Source of the DNA: Variovorax sp. HW608
GTDB lineage: Bacteria; Pseudomonadota; Gammaproteobacteria; Burkholderiales; Burkholderiaceae_C
Length of the DNA stretch: 64,000 nt
NCBI RefSeq assembly: GCF_900090195.1
Contig: NZ_LT607803.1
Span: 5,420,229-5,484,228 of the forward strand
Direction: 5' to 3'
The position numbers were made by a program, and so were the translations under genes. Numbering within the stretch: the first letter of the stretch is position 1; each line of letters opens with the position of its first letter. Under the pieces are notes generated by a model, which was not told where the DNA came from, searched no databases, and worked only from the letters and a program-made list of their open reading frames with translations. Below, in pieces: positions 10,301-20,014 of this stretch.

Positions 10301-11501
10301 GCAGCTGGTCGAACTGATGGGCGGCGAGATCGGCGTCGCCAGCACGTCGGGCGTCGGCAGCGAGTTCTGGGTGGTGCTGCCGCTCGACATCGCCGGCGAT
10401 GACGATGCGTTTCCGATGCCCGACGAGCCGCTTCCGGTCCGGCGGCTCGAGGGGGCCCGCGTGCTGGTGGTGGACGACAGCGCGACCAACCTCGACGTCT
10501 GCCGCCACATCCTCGAGCATGAGGGCGCGCGCGTGAGCCTGGCTTCCGACGGCGCCCAGGCCGTCCTGCAGTTGCGCGCCGCACCCGATGCCGTCGATGC
10601 GGTGCTGATGGACGTCCACATGCCGGGGCTCGACGGCAACGAGGCGACGCGGCGCATCCGCGGCGAGCTGGGCTTGCGCGACCTGCCGGTGATCGCGTTG
10701 ACCGCGAGCGCGCTGATCGCCGAGCGCGACCGCGCGCTGGAAGCCGGCATGACGGATTTCATCAGCAAGCCCTTCGAGGTCGAGGCGCTGGTCCGCATCG
10801 TGCGCCGCTCGGTGGAGCGTGTGCGCGGCGCGCAGTCCGCGGCGCAGTCCGCGGCGCCGGCCGGGCCGCTCGCCGCCGGCACGCAGCCGCCGCCGGACTG
10901 GCCGCGCATCGAGGGCATCGACGCTGCGGATGCCTTCGCGCGCCTGCTGGGCGACAAGGCGCTGCTGCAGAGCGTGCTGCGCGGGCTTCTCGGCGAATAC
11001 GCCGACCTTGCCGGGACGACGCCGGACGAGGGCGGCCTGGACGAAGCCCTGCGGGCGCGGCTGCACAAGCTTCAGGGCAGCGCGGGCGTGATCGGCGCCC
11101 GCGATGTCCGGCAGGCGGCGCAGGACGGCGAGACGGCGCTGAAGGCCGGCGACCGGGCGGCGGCCGGACGGGCGCTGCAGGCGCTGAACGCGGCGCTGCG
11201 CGTTCTCGAAGCGTCCGCTCGCCCGTGGCTGGACGCCAAGGAGGATGCGCACGAACCGGAAGAAGCGCCGCCGATCGATCCCGAGGGGCTTGCCCTGCTG
11301 GTCGATGCGCTGGACCGGCAGGACCTCGCCGCCATGCCCTGGTTCGAGGAACTGGGCCCTGCGCTGCGTGCCGCGCTCGGGGATGAGCGCTTCGCGCAAT
11401 TCGACGCTGCGGTCCGGTCGCTGCAGTTCCGCCGCGCCGCCGCGCTGCTGCGCGACGCATCGCTGGTCAGCGACGCAGAAGCAGCCGCGCGTACACCATG
11501 A
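7368..11501 (+). CDS. Hybrid sensor histidine kinase (CHASE, three PAS, HisKA, HATPase, REC, Hpt)
   Basis: Very large membrane sensor kinase, 1377 residues. Domains in order: TM1 (about 9-27); a periplasmic CHASE-like domain with the early motif YETGLRSARG and GFGYIRRVP; TM2 (about 320-342); PAS domains near 360-475, 500-640 and 645-770, several with a following PAC segment; HisKA with phospho-acceptor H790 in NMSHEIRSPLN; HATPase with N-box NLLSNAVKF, DTGIGI and GTGLGLSI; receiver with D1082 in LMDVHMPG; C-terminal Hpt with H1233 in LHKLQGSAG. GTG at 7368 is the only start that precedes TM1. It probably runs a multistep phosphorelay, perhaps to the receiver protein 8 bp upstream. Signal unknown. 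Confidence 0.93.
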   Translation: MGIRESARSLVWLIVGLGGAIGAALLQHQSNESLAQERFDAVARRAVEQLSSRMHSYETGLRSARGAVIAAGGEGGITRLRFAQFMASRDLEREFPGAGGFGYIRRVPVAEEAAFVAAARLDGKADFRIHQLGPNEGERFVIQFFEPSDSNSPVIGLDVASEPKRRAAAERSMRSGETTISAPITLIQTEPRNAGLRSVIMLLPIYRAEAQLGRLQQRQRRSSAARGMPDEVFGWAYTPLRIDEVLRDFDFQDGDFAMSLVDATPGGRPERFFTSPRQPDAKETELKTSLPLQLYGRTWQAEITAQPRFVNQLNLRSPWSILLIGSVLAMLLALLSFVEQVTQRRKAREGEQRSRLAAIVASSNDAVIGCRLDGRITDWNAAAAKIFGYSAEEVQGQPLQSLLLPPDYVQEEETLLRHIADGKSVAAFETFRRHRDGSPVAVSVAAAPILAADGRVVGVAETMRDITHEKASKAHILELNATLEQQVQQRTAELAALSQRERAILDGAASAIIATDVRGVVTLFNPAAEALLGYSAAEVVDRMEMNGFHDAFELQGRAMALTTEVGRALEAGEVYAPAPGTGRAQAREWTYVRKDGSRVAVHLNVSPLRDAQGAVLGFIAIATDLSERKAAELRLRSNERFMRIVTDNIPGVVAYWTPDLRCTFANDAHERWLGRKAWEMAGITMEELLGPVRLAENQPLIRAALAGEDQRVMRTRAMVDGSVVHYWLHFIPDRDDAGVVQGFITVAVDVTDMREAQAQLEQLNEALNERSAQAESASRAKSEFLANMSHEIRSPLNTVLGLAYLLRQTALDDRQRELLQKIQTASTALLGVINDILDISKIEAGEMVIEATEFGLRELLEGVVEMAAVAAGNKDIALRLDADDDLPPRLCGDVTRIRQILVNLLSNAVKFTARGSVRLQVHAVARDEHAVRLRLSVTDTGIGIEPALLDRLFTPFMQADSSTTRRFGGTGLGLSIVRQLVELMGGEIGVASTSGVGSEFWVVLPLDIAGDDDAFPMPDEPLPVRRLEGARVLVVDDSATNLDVCRHILEHEGARVSLASDGAQAVLQLRAAPDAVDAVLMDVHMPGLDGNEATRRIRGELGLRDLPVIALTASALIAERDRALEAGMTDFISKPFEVEALVRIVRRSVERVRGAQSAAQSAAPAGPLAAGTQPPPDWPRIEGIDAADAFARLLGDKALLQSVLRGLLGEYADLAGTTPDEGGLDEALRARLHKLQGSAGVIGARDVRQAAQDGETALKAGDRAAAGRALQALNAALRVLEASARPWLDAKEDAHEPEEAPPIDPEGLALLVDALDRQDLAAMPWFEELGPALRAALGDERFAQFDAAVRSLQFRRAAALLRDASLVSDAEAAARTP

Positions 11502-11824
11502 GGTTGACGAGCGCGACCAACGCGCCGAGGCCGATCTGCACGCCGCGCGTGAGCCCGTCGGGGTAGATCGCCGGCAGCAGGTAGTGCTCGATGAAGCCGC
11601 CGCCGTAGCCCGCGAGCCCGGCCGCGCGGCGGAACTCGTTTTCCAGCGGGGTCAGCGGGCAGATGCGGCCCGACCACTCGATCCAGATCGCCCAGGGCGA
11701 CCGCCGGCAGGTGCAGCCACGCGAGCCGGGGCCAGCGCCACACCGCTGCGCCGCCCGCGAGGACGAAGAGGATGAACAAGCCATGCAGCACCAGCACGGC
11801 GTCGGCCAGGATGCGTTCGAGCAT
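11467..11824 (-). pseudogene. Frameshifted DUF2784 membrane protein gene
   Basis: The N-terminal half reads in one frame ([20 protein letters not shown], then WPRLAWLHLPAVA), and the rest of the family sequence continues in the next frame (WAIWIEWSGRICPLTPLENE, then GGFIEHYLLPAIYPDGLTR). The switch is at top-strand 11695-11697, a run of three G where two would restore the frame. Total length is 358 bases, 3n+1, as expected for one extra base. A repaired protein would have 118 residues and about four TM segments, normal for DUF2784. This is either a recent inactivation or a sequence error. Its 3' end overlaps the kinase gene by 35 bp on the other strand. Confidence 0.8.
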
Positions 11825-11847
11825 GGGGCCAGATTCTTCCCCAAACC

Positions 11848-11853
11848 TATAAT
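11848..11853 (+). promoter_or_regulatory. Probable -10 box of alaS
   Basis: A perfect TATAAT. Transcription would begin near 11860, downstream of the ATG at 11857, leaving a leader of about 80 bases before the ATG at 11941. This favours 11941 as the alaS start. The -35 region is not obvious. Confidence 0.55.
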
Positions 11854-11940
11854 CGAATGTTCAAGCAGATCAAGCAGTTAGGTGGGTTCGATGCAGGTGC
11901 TGCCCCGCAACCGGCCGCCTTTGCAACACCAGATTCCAAG

Positions 11941-14573
<2,633 letters not shown>

Positions 14574-14577
<4 letters not shown>

Positions 14578-15590
14578 ACGAGGAGCTGGCGCTCGACGTC
14601 CTCGTGATGGGGGCGGGCGCGGTCGGGTGCTACATCGGCGGCAGCCTTGCGGCTGCGGGCGTTCGCGTCGGCTTCGTCGGGCGAGCGCGCGTGATCGGTG
14701 CGCTGGAAACGCGCGGCCTCACGCTGACCAATCTCGAGGGCATCCGCCACCACGTGCCGCCGGGCCTGATCAAGGTCTACGAACACGTCCCGACCGGCGT
14801 TCGTCCGGCGCTGGTGCTGCTCACGGTCAAGAGCGGGGCGACCGCCGAAGCCGCGGCCGAGCTCGCGGCGAAGCTGCCCGCCGGCACCGCGGTGCTGTCG
14901 CTGCAGAACGGCATGTCGAACACCGCCGTTGCTTCCGAAGCCGCGCCGAGGCTCAACGTCCTGCCGGCCATGGTTCCCTACAACATCGCCGAACTCGGCC
15001 CCGGCGCCTTCCACCGCGGCACCGTCGGTCGCCTGGCCGCGCAGGACGATCCGGTGCTGCGGCGCTGGGTGGCGGTGTTCGAGCGTGCGGGCGTGCCCAT
15101 CGATCTGCATGCCGACCTCCTGCCGGTGCAGTGGGGCAAGCTGCTGATGAACCTCAACAACCCGGTGAACGCGCTGTCGGGGCTTGCGCTGCGCGAGGAA
15201 TTGCTGCAGCGCGACTACCGCCGCTGCCTCGCCGCACTGATGGACGAGGCGCTGGCCGCGCTGGCCAAGGCGGGCATCGCGCCCGCGCAGCTCGCCGCGG
15301 TGCCCGCGCACAAGCTGCCGGGCATCCTGCGCCTGCCGACCCCGCTGTTCCGCATGGTGGCCGCGCGCATGCTGCGCATCGATGCCAAGGCGCGTTCGAG
15401 CATGGCGGACGACCTGGCGCTCGGCCGCCGTACCGAAATCGATGCGCTCTGCGGCGAGGTGGTGCGCCTCGCGCGCAAGCATGGCGGCGAAGCGCCACGC
15501 AACGCGAAGATGGTCGAATTGCTCGAGGCGTGGCCGGACAACAAGGCGCGCTGGCCCGCCAAGCAGCTGGCGGCGCAACTGGGGCTGTAG
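14574..15590 (+). CDS. panE: 2-dehydropantoate 2-reductase family protein
   Basis: A 338-residue ketopantoate reductase-type protein (NADPH-dependent reduction of 2-dehydropantoate to pantoate, pantothenate pathway). The Rossmann motif is [11 protein letters not shown] at residues 13-23. LLTVKSGAT carries the catalytic-type Lys, followed by LSLQNGMSN. The C-terminal helical domain has [17 protein letters not shown], with the conserved K and N residues. Its ATG overlaps the alaS stop (ATGA). Members of this fold also act on other 2-keto acids, so the specific substrate is likely but not proven. Confidence 0.85.
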
Positions 15591-15609
15591 GCGCGCGCGG
15601 TCGCCGGGT

Positions 15610-15623
15610 CCCCAGCCTTGGGG
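15610..15623 (+). terminator. Small GC hairpin after the panE-like gene
   Basis: CCCCA and TGGGG form a five-pair stem with a GCCT loop, 20 bases past the panE-like stop. There is no T-run, so it is only a weak terminator candidate. The rest of the 99-bp gap to the P450 gene shows nothing else clear. Confidence 0.3.
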
Positions 15624-15689
15624 AGGGCGGTGATTGACGCGGGGGATGTCGCGCATCACCATTGGCCGAATCCGTTCGCGGAGGCACCA

Positions 15690-17132
15690 ATGCAAGAGCT
15701 GCTGGAAAGACCGGTAGAGCGGTCCAGGGCATCCTCATCCGATGGCGCCGATGCGATGAGCATCGAGGAGCGCCTGTCGCTGGCCGATCAACGCGCGCGG
15801 CGCCATGCCTTCGATGTCGAATCGCTGCGCCTGCACGGGCTCCAGGCCTGGTTGGCGGGGATCGCCGGGAACCCGCCGCCATGGGTCTTTGCCGTTCTGC
15901 GCTCGGTTCTCCCGGCGCTTCGGCTTCCCGGGTGGCGCTACATCGGCAAGTTTCCGGTGCCCAAGCTCGAGCGCTGGGTGTTGCTGACGCGCGATGAAGA
16001 TGTCCGCGAGGTCCTTGGGCGCGCCGACGTCTTCAGGGTCCCGTGGGGACAGGACGTCCGGGTGCTCAATGACGGATCGGCGCCGGGAACCCCTTTCATC
16101 CTGGGGCTCGATACCGGCGATCCCGAAGAAGCCGCGTTGTATTGGGCCGGCCTCAAGCAGGTGATGCAGGCGTTCCGGCGCGATGACGTCGAGCGCATGG
16201 TGCGGCCGCTGGCCGAGGACTACGCGACGGAGATCGTCGAGGGCGCCGGGAGCGACCCGTTCGACGCCATCCAGACGCTGTTCGTCCCACTCTTCATCGA
16301 CACCTGCGAGCGCTATTTCGGCGTGCCGGTGCCGCCCAGGATCCGGGTGGAATTCTTCCAGTGGACGGTGGCGGTGAGCGGCCTGCTGTTCGGGCCGCCC
16401 TACGAGCGGGATCGCGCATGGGCCACGGCCGAAGCCGGCGCCGACCGCGTGGCGCAATTCGTGGACCTCGCCATCGGGGAGGCCATTGAGCAGGCCAGGG
16501 ACCCCCTCGCCGAGCGTCGGGACGACCTCGTCCTGCACCGGCTGGCCCGGCAGCACGTCGGCGATCCCGAGAGCATGAGCTGGCCGACCATGCGCGCGAT
16601 CATGGTCGGCATGATCATGGGCTCGGTTCCCACGAACGCGCTGGCGGCCGGCCACATCCTGGAGGTCCTGCTGTCCCGTCCGGAGGCCATGGAGGCCGCG
16701 CGTGCCGCCGCCCACGGGGGCGATGATGTCCAGTTGTCGCGCTGCCTGTTCGAGGCGATGCGCTTCCGGCCGCTGAATCCGGGCCCGTGGCGGCGCTGCG
16801 AGAAGGCGTACGTCGTGGCCCGGGGCACGGCGCGCGAAACCACGATCCGTCCAGGCACGGTGGTGCTGGCGAGCACGCAATCGGCCATGCTCGATCCGCG
16901 CAGCGTCGATCGACCCGGCCGCTTCGACGGAACGCGCGACCCGGCCGTGTCGCTGCTTTTCGGACATGGCCTGCACTGGTGTGCCGGCAAGGCAATTGCC
17001 GATGCCCAGATCACGCAGGGGTTCAAGGCGCTTCTGCGGCGAGAGGGGCACTTGATGCGCGCGCCGGGCGCGGCGGGGCGGATGCGCCTCTTGGGTCTCT
17101 TTCCCGAGCATTTGTCGGTGCAGATCAGGTAG
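15690..17132 (+). CDS. Cytochrome P450 with unusual I-helix
   Basis: A 480-residue P450. The K-helix ExxR is E355-A-M-R358, and the heme-thiolate loop FGHGLHWCAGKAI has its Cys at 431. The I-helix oxygen-activation motif, normally (A/G)Gx(D/E)T, reads GSVPTN (311-316): the Thr is kept, but Pro replaces the acidic partner. That argues against classical O2 activation, and would fit peroxide use or hydroperoxide rearrangement, as in other P450s with altered I-helices (inference). ATG at 15690 has GGAGG six bases upstream; an in-frame start at 15618 has no such site. The gene runs 4 bp ahead of the DyP-peroxidase gene, so both are probably co-transcribed. No ferredoxin or reductase gene is adjacent. 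Confidence 0.9.
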   Translation: MQELLERPVERSRASSSDGADAMSIEERLSLADQRARRHAFDVESLRLHGLQAWLAGIAGNPPPWVFAVLRSVLPALRLPGWRYIGKFPVPKLERWVLLTRDEDVREVLGRADVFRVPWGQDVRVLNDGSAPGTPFILGLDTGDPEEAALYWAGLKQVMQAFRRDDVERMVRPLAEDYATEIVEGAGSDPFDAIQTLFVPLFIDTCERYFGVPVPPRIRVEFFQWTVAVSGLLFGPPYERDRAWATAEAGADRVAQFVDLAIGEAIEQARDPLAERRDDLVLHRLARQHVGDPESMSWPTMRAIMVGMIMGSVPTNALAAGHILEVLLSRPEAMEAARAAAHGGDDVQLSRCLFEAMRFRPLNPGPWRRCEKAYVVARGTARETTIRPGTVVLASTQSAMLDPRSVDRPGRFDGTRDPAVSLLFGHGLHWCAGKAIADAQITQGFKALLRREGHLMRAPGAAGRMRLLGLFPEHLSVQIR

Positions 17133-17136
17133 CGCC

Positions 17137-20013
17137 ATGGACCACGGATTCGTGACCGTCGTGATGCCGTTCGAAGCCGCGCGCGCGAGCGAGGTCGAAG
17201 CGGCCATCGGCCGCGTGCTGGGAAATCCGATGCGCCCGCAGGTCGCGGCACGGCTCCAGGAGCGCGCCGTGGTGCACTTCATGAGCCTGCTCGTGGTGCC
17301 GGCCGAGCACGGCGGGTCGGCCAACCTGCTGCTCGAAGCCTCGGTGGACGGCACGGCCGAGGCCGGCATCGACGCCATCGCCGAAACGCTGGAGCCGGAG
17401 CTCGCGAAGGTGTTGGAAAAGGCGGGCATCGCGGGCCCCGGATCGCTGCGCGACCAGCTCCTGGGGCATCAGCTCGTGCTCGGCCAGGCGTGGTGGGAGA
17501 CGCCGGGCTTGCCGTTCGCTGGAACGCCGGGACTCCAGTGCGGGCGGATCCAGCGGGAGGCGGCGCTGGCGCGCCGGTTGGGCGCCATCCTTCGGCAACT
17601 GCCCGACGGACTTGCGCCGTTCGAGAGGCTGCAGGCTGCGCGTGACCTGCTCTGGCACGAGGGCAATTTCAAGTGGGCATTCGCGCCCGAGGCCGCGCTG
17701 TGCCTGAAAGCCGCGCCCGACAGCGGACTGACGCCGCTGGTGCGCGGCTTCTTCGGCGATGCCATCCCGGAGCGCTCGTTCGATGCACTGGCGGCGATGC
17801 GCACCGCCGCGTGCATCGCCCTGGACTTTCTGGCGACCATCGGCTGGCCGTTCCTGCTGATCGCGCTGCTCCTCGTGATCGGGGCCGCGCGCTTCATGTC
17901 GGCGATCGATGCGCTGGTGCTCGTGGGGCTGCTGCTGGCCGTTCTGGCGGTCCTGGTGGTGCTGAGGCTGCGGCGCCTCGAAATCGGGAACACGCCCGAG
18001 GACAGGGAGCCGGCTTCGGCCGACGTGCAAGCGGTCATGCGGGGCGAGGGCCACACGGCCCAGAACCTGCTGTTCTCGGTGTCGAGGCTCCAGCCGGGGC
18101 TGCTGCGCCGGTTCGCCTTGCGTTTCTCGTTCTTCTCGGTGGGCCTCGTGAAGTACTTCTGCCGCCCCGGCTTTCTGGGCGCCAACCGGGTGATCCACTT
18201 CGCGCGCTGGCTGGTGGTGCCCGGCACGCGACAGATGGTGTTCCTCTCCAACTACGACGGGAGCTGGCAGGGATACGTCGGCGACTTCGTGATCAACACG
18301 GCCGGCGCCAAGGGCGTGACCTCCATCTGGAGCAACTGCCTGGGATTTCCCCGCACCCGCAACCTGTACGACGACGGCGCCGCGGACCGCGATCGCCTGG
18401 TGCGCTGGGCGCGCCGGCAGCAGCGTCCGGTGCACGGCTGGTACACCGCCTACGCGGGTCTGACGACCGACCGCATCCGCACCAACGCCGCGATTCGCCA
18501 GGGCCTGGCGAACGCGACGAGCGCGCAGGACGCGCGCGACTGGCTGGCCTGCTTCGGATCTGCAGCGGAGCCCGAATCCTCCCTCGCGCGCCACGACATC
18601 CCCGCGCTCGCATTCGGTGCCTTGCCGCGGCTTCGGCATGCCTGTCTTCTGGGCTATGCGTTCTGCGGCGCGCCGGACGATGCCCGCGCATGGCTCTCCC
18701 GGCTCGAACCCCTGTTGAGCTATGGCGAGGAGCCCGAGCGTCCATGGGCCGTGAGCCTCGCCCTGTCGGCGCGTGGCGTGCTGGGGACCGGCGTCCCGAA
18801 CGCCCGGGACATGGCGACTTTCCCCGTCGCGTTCCAGCAGGGGATGGACGATGCGGAGCGCGCGCGGGCCAATGGGGACGTGGATGCGCAGGCGCCGGCG
18901 CGATGGATCTGGGGCAGCGGCAATGCCCGCGTGGATGCAGTCGTGATGGTGCATGCCGCTTCGCCGAGGACGCTGATCGAACGGCTCGACCAGGTCCGCG
19001 CGCAGGCACGCGCGGGCGCGCAGGTCGAGGTGTTCTTCCGGCGCTGCGCCGACCTGCCGCAGACCGGGCCATCGCGCGAGGCCTTCGGCTTCGTCGACGG
19101 CATCTCGCAACCCGCGATGAGCGGCACGCGGCGCGCCAAGGGGATGCGTGCGGAGGATGTCGTGGCCGCCGGCGAGCTCGTTCTCGGCTATCCGGACCAG
19201 CGCGGTGCGCTGGCGCCGTCGCCGACGCTGCGCGCAGCGTGCGATCCGGGCCATGCGCTCGACGATGCGGGAATGGCCGAGGACCGCCAGCGCCCGGAGT
19301 TCGCAGGCGGGCCCAACGTCACATCGCGCGACCTCGGACGCAATGGCAGCTATCTCGTGGTGCGCGAGCTGGAGCAGGACGTCGAGGCCTTCCAGCACTG
19401 GCTGGACACGGCGGCCGTGGCGGTCCGCGGCCCCGACGTGCCGCTGCATCCCGTGCACCGCCGTGAATGGCTGGCCGCCAAGCTGGTCGGCCGTTGGCGC
19501 GATGGCAGCCCGCTGGTGAACCATCCGGACGAGCCGGCGAGCGGATGGGATGGAACCCGGCCGGCCCGGATCGGCAACAGCTTCGCCTATGCAGAGCAGG
19601 ACGCGTCCGGCGCGCGCTGTCCGCTGGGCGCACACATCCGCCGCGCCAACCCGCGCGACGCGCTCGCGCCCCGGTCGGCGGAGGGCTTCGCCGCCGTGCA
19701 GACCCATCGCGTGCTGCGCGTCGGGCGCTCCTATCGCGAACCGGACGGCAGGCAGGGGCTGATGTTCATGTGCATCAACGCCAGCATCGAGCGGCAGTTC
19801 GAGTTCGTCCAGCAGCGCTGGCTTCTCAACCCCTCGTTCAGCGGACTGGAAGACGAGACCGACGCGCTCCTGGGCAGCCGCAACGGCCGCGGCTTCAACC
19901 TGCCGGGTTGTCCGGGCCGCCAGGCCGCGGGGCTCTCGCGCTTCGTGACGATGCGCGGAGGCGGCTACTTCTTCCTTCCGGGCCGTGCCGCGTTGCGCGT
20001 CCTGGCGGGCTGA
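17137..20013 (+). CDS. Membrane-anchored multidomain DyP-type heme peroxidase
   Basis: Protein of 958 residues with four parts. Residues 1-225 form a module containing VVHFMSLLVVP (H47). Residues about 229-285 hold two adjacent TM segments. Residues about 330-560 hold a second, related-looking module with VIHFARWLVVP (H354) followed by FLSNYDGSWQGY and SNCLGFPRTR. Residues about 600-958 are a complete DyP-type peroxidase domain: GFVDGISQP with the distal Asp D654, LVGRWRDGSPL with the heme-pocket Arg, CPLGAHIRRANPRD with the proximal heme ligand H833, and NASIERQFEFVQQRW. DyP enzymes oxidise dyes, phenols and other substrates with peroxide. The substrate here is unknown. Membrane anchoring and the tight link to the P450 suggest a hydrophobic, perhaps lipid, substrate (inference). 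Confidence 0.88.
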   Translation: MDHGFVTVVMPFEAARASEVEAAIGRVLGNPMRPQVAARLQERAVVHFMSLLVVPAEHGGSANLLLEASVDGTAEAGIDAIAETLEPELAKVLEKAGIAGPGSLRDQLLGHQLVLGQAWWETPGLPFAGTPGLQCGRIQREAALARRLGAILRQLPDGLAPFERLQAARDLLWHEGNFKWAFAPEAALCLKAAPDSGLTPLVRGFFGDAIPERSFDALAAMRTAACIALDFLATIGWPFLLIALLLVIGAARFMSAIDALVLVGLLLAVLAVLVVLRLRRLEIGNTPEDREPASADVQAVMRGEGHTAQNLLFSVSRLQPGLLRRFALRFSFFSVGLVKYFCRPGFLGANRVIHFARWLVVPGTRQMVFLSNYDGSWQGYVGDFVINTAGAKGVTSIWSNCLGFPRTRNLYDDGAADRDRLVRWARRQQRPVHGWYTAYAGLTTDRIRTNAAIRQGLANATSAQDARDWLACFGSAAEPESSLARHDIPALAFGALPRLRHACLLGYAFCGAPDDARAWLSRLEPLLSYGEEPERPWAVSLALSARGVLGTGVPNARDMATFPVAFQQGMDDAERARANGDVDAQAPARWIWGSGNARVDAVVMVHAASPRTLIERLDQVRAQARAGAQVEVFFRRCADLPQTGPSREAFGFVDGISQPAMSGTRRAKGMRAEDVVAAGELVLGYPDQRGALAPSPTLRAACDPGHALDDAGMAEDRQRPEFAGGPNVTSRDLGRNGSYLVVRELEQDVEAFQHWLDTAAVAVRGPDVPLHPVHRREWLAAKLVGRWRDGSPLVNHPDEPASGWDGTRPARIGNSFAYAEQDASGARCPLGAHIRRANPRDALAPRSAEGFAAVQTHRVLRVGRSYREPDGRQGLMFMCINASIERQFEFVQQRWLLNPSFSGLEDETDALLGSRNGRGFNLPGCPGRQAAGLSRFVTMRGGGYFFLPGRAALRVLAG

Positions 20014-20014
20014 T

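Noticed and set aside
7320..11399. Very long minus-strand open reading frame opposite the hybrid kinase gene
   Set aside because: It has no recognisable domain, is rich in Arg/His/Ala low-complexity sequence and mirrors a clearly coding strand. Long shadow frames are expected at this GC.
11857..11940. Upstream ATG as the start of alaS (28 extra residues)
   Set aside because: It lies three bases after a perfect TATAAT, so it would fall before the transcription start, and the extra residues are not part of the normal AlaS beginning.
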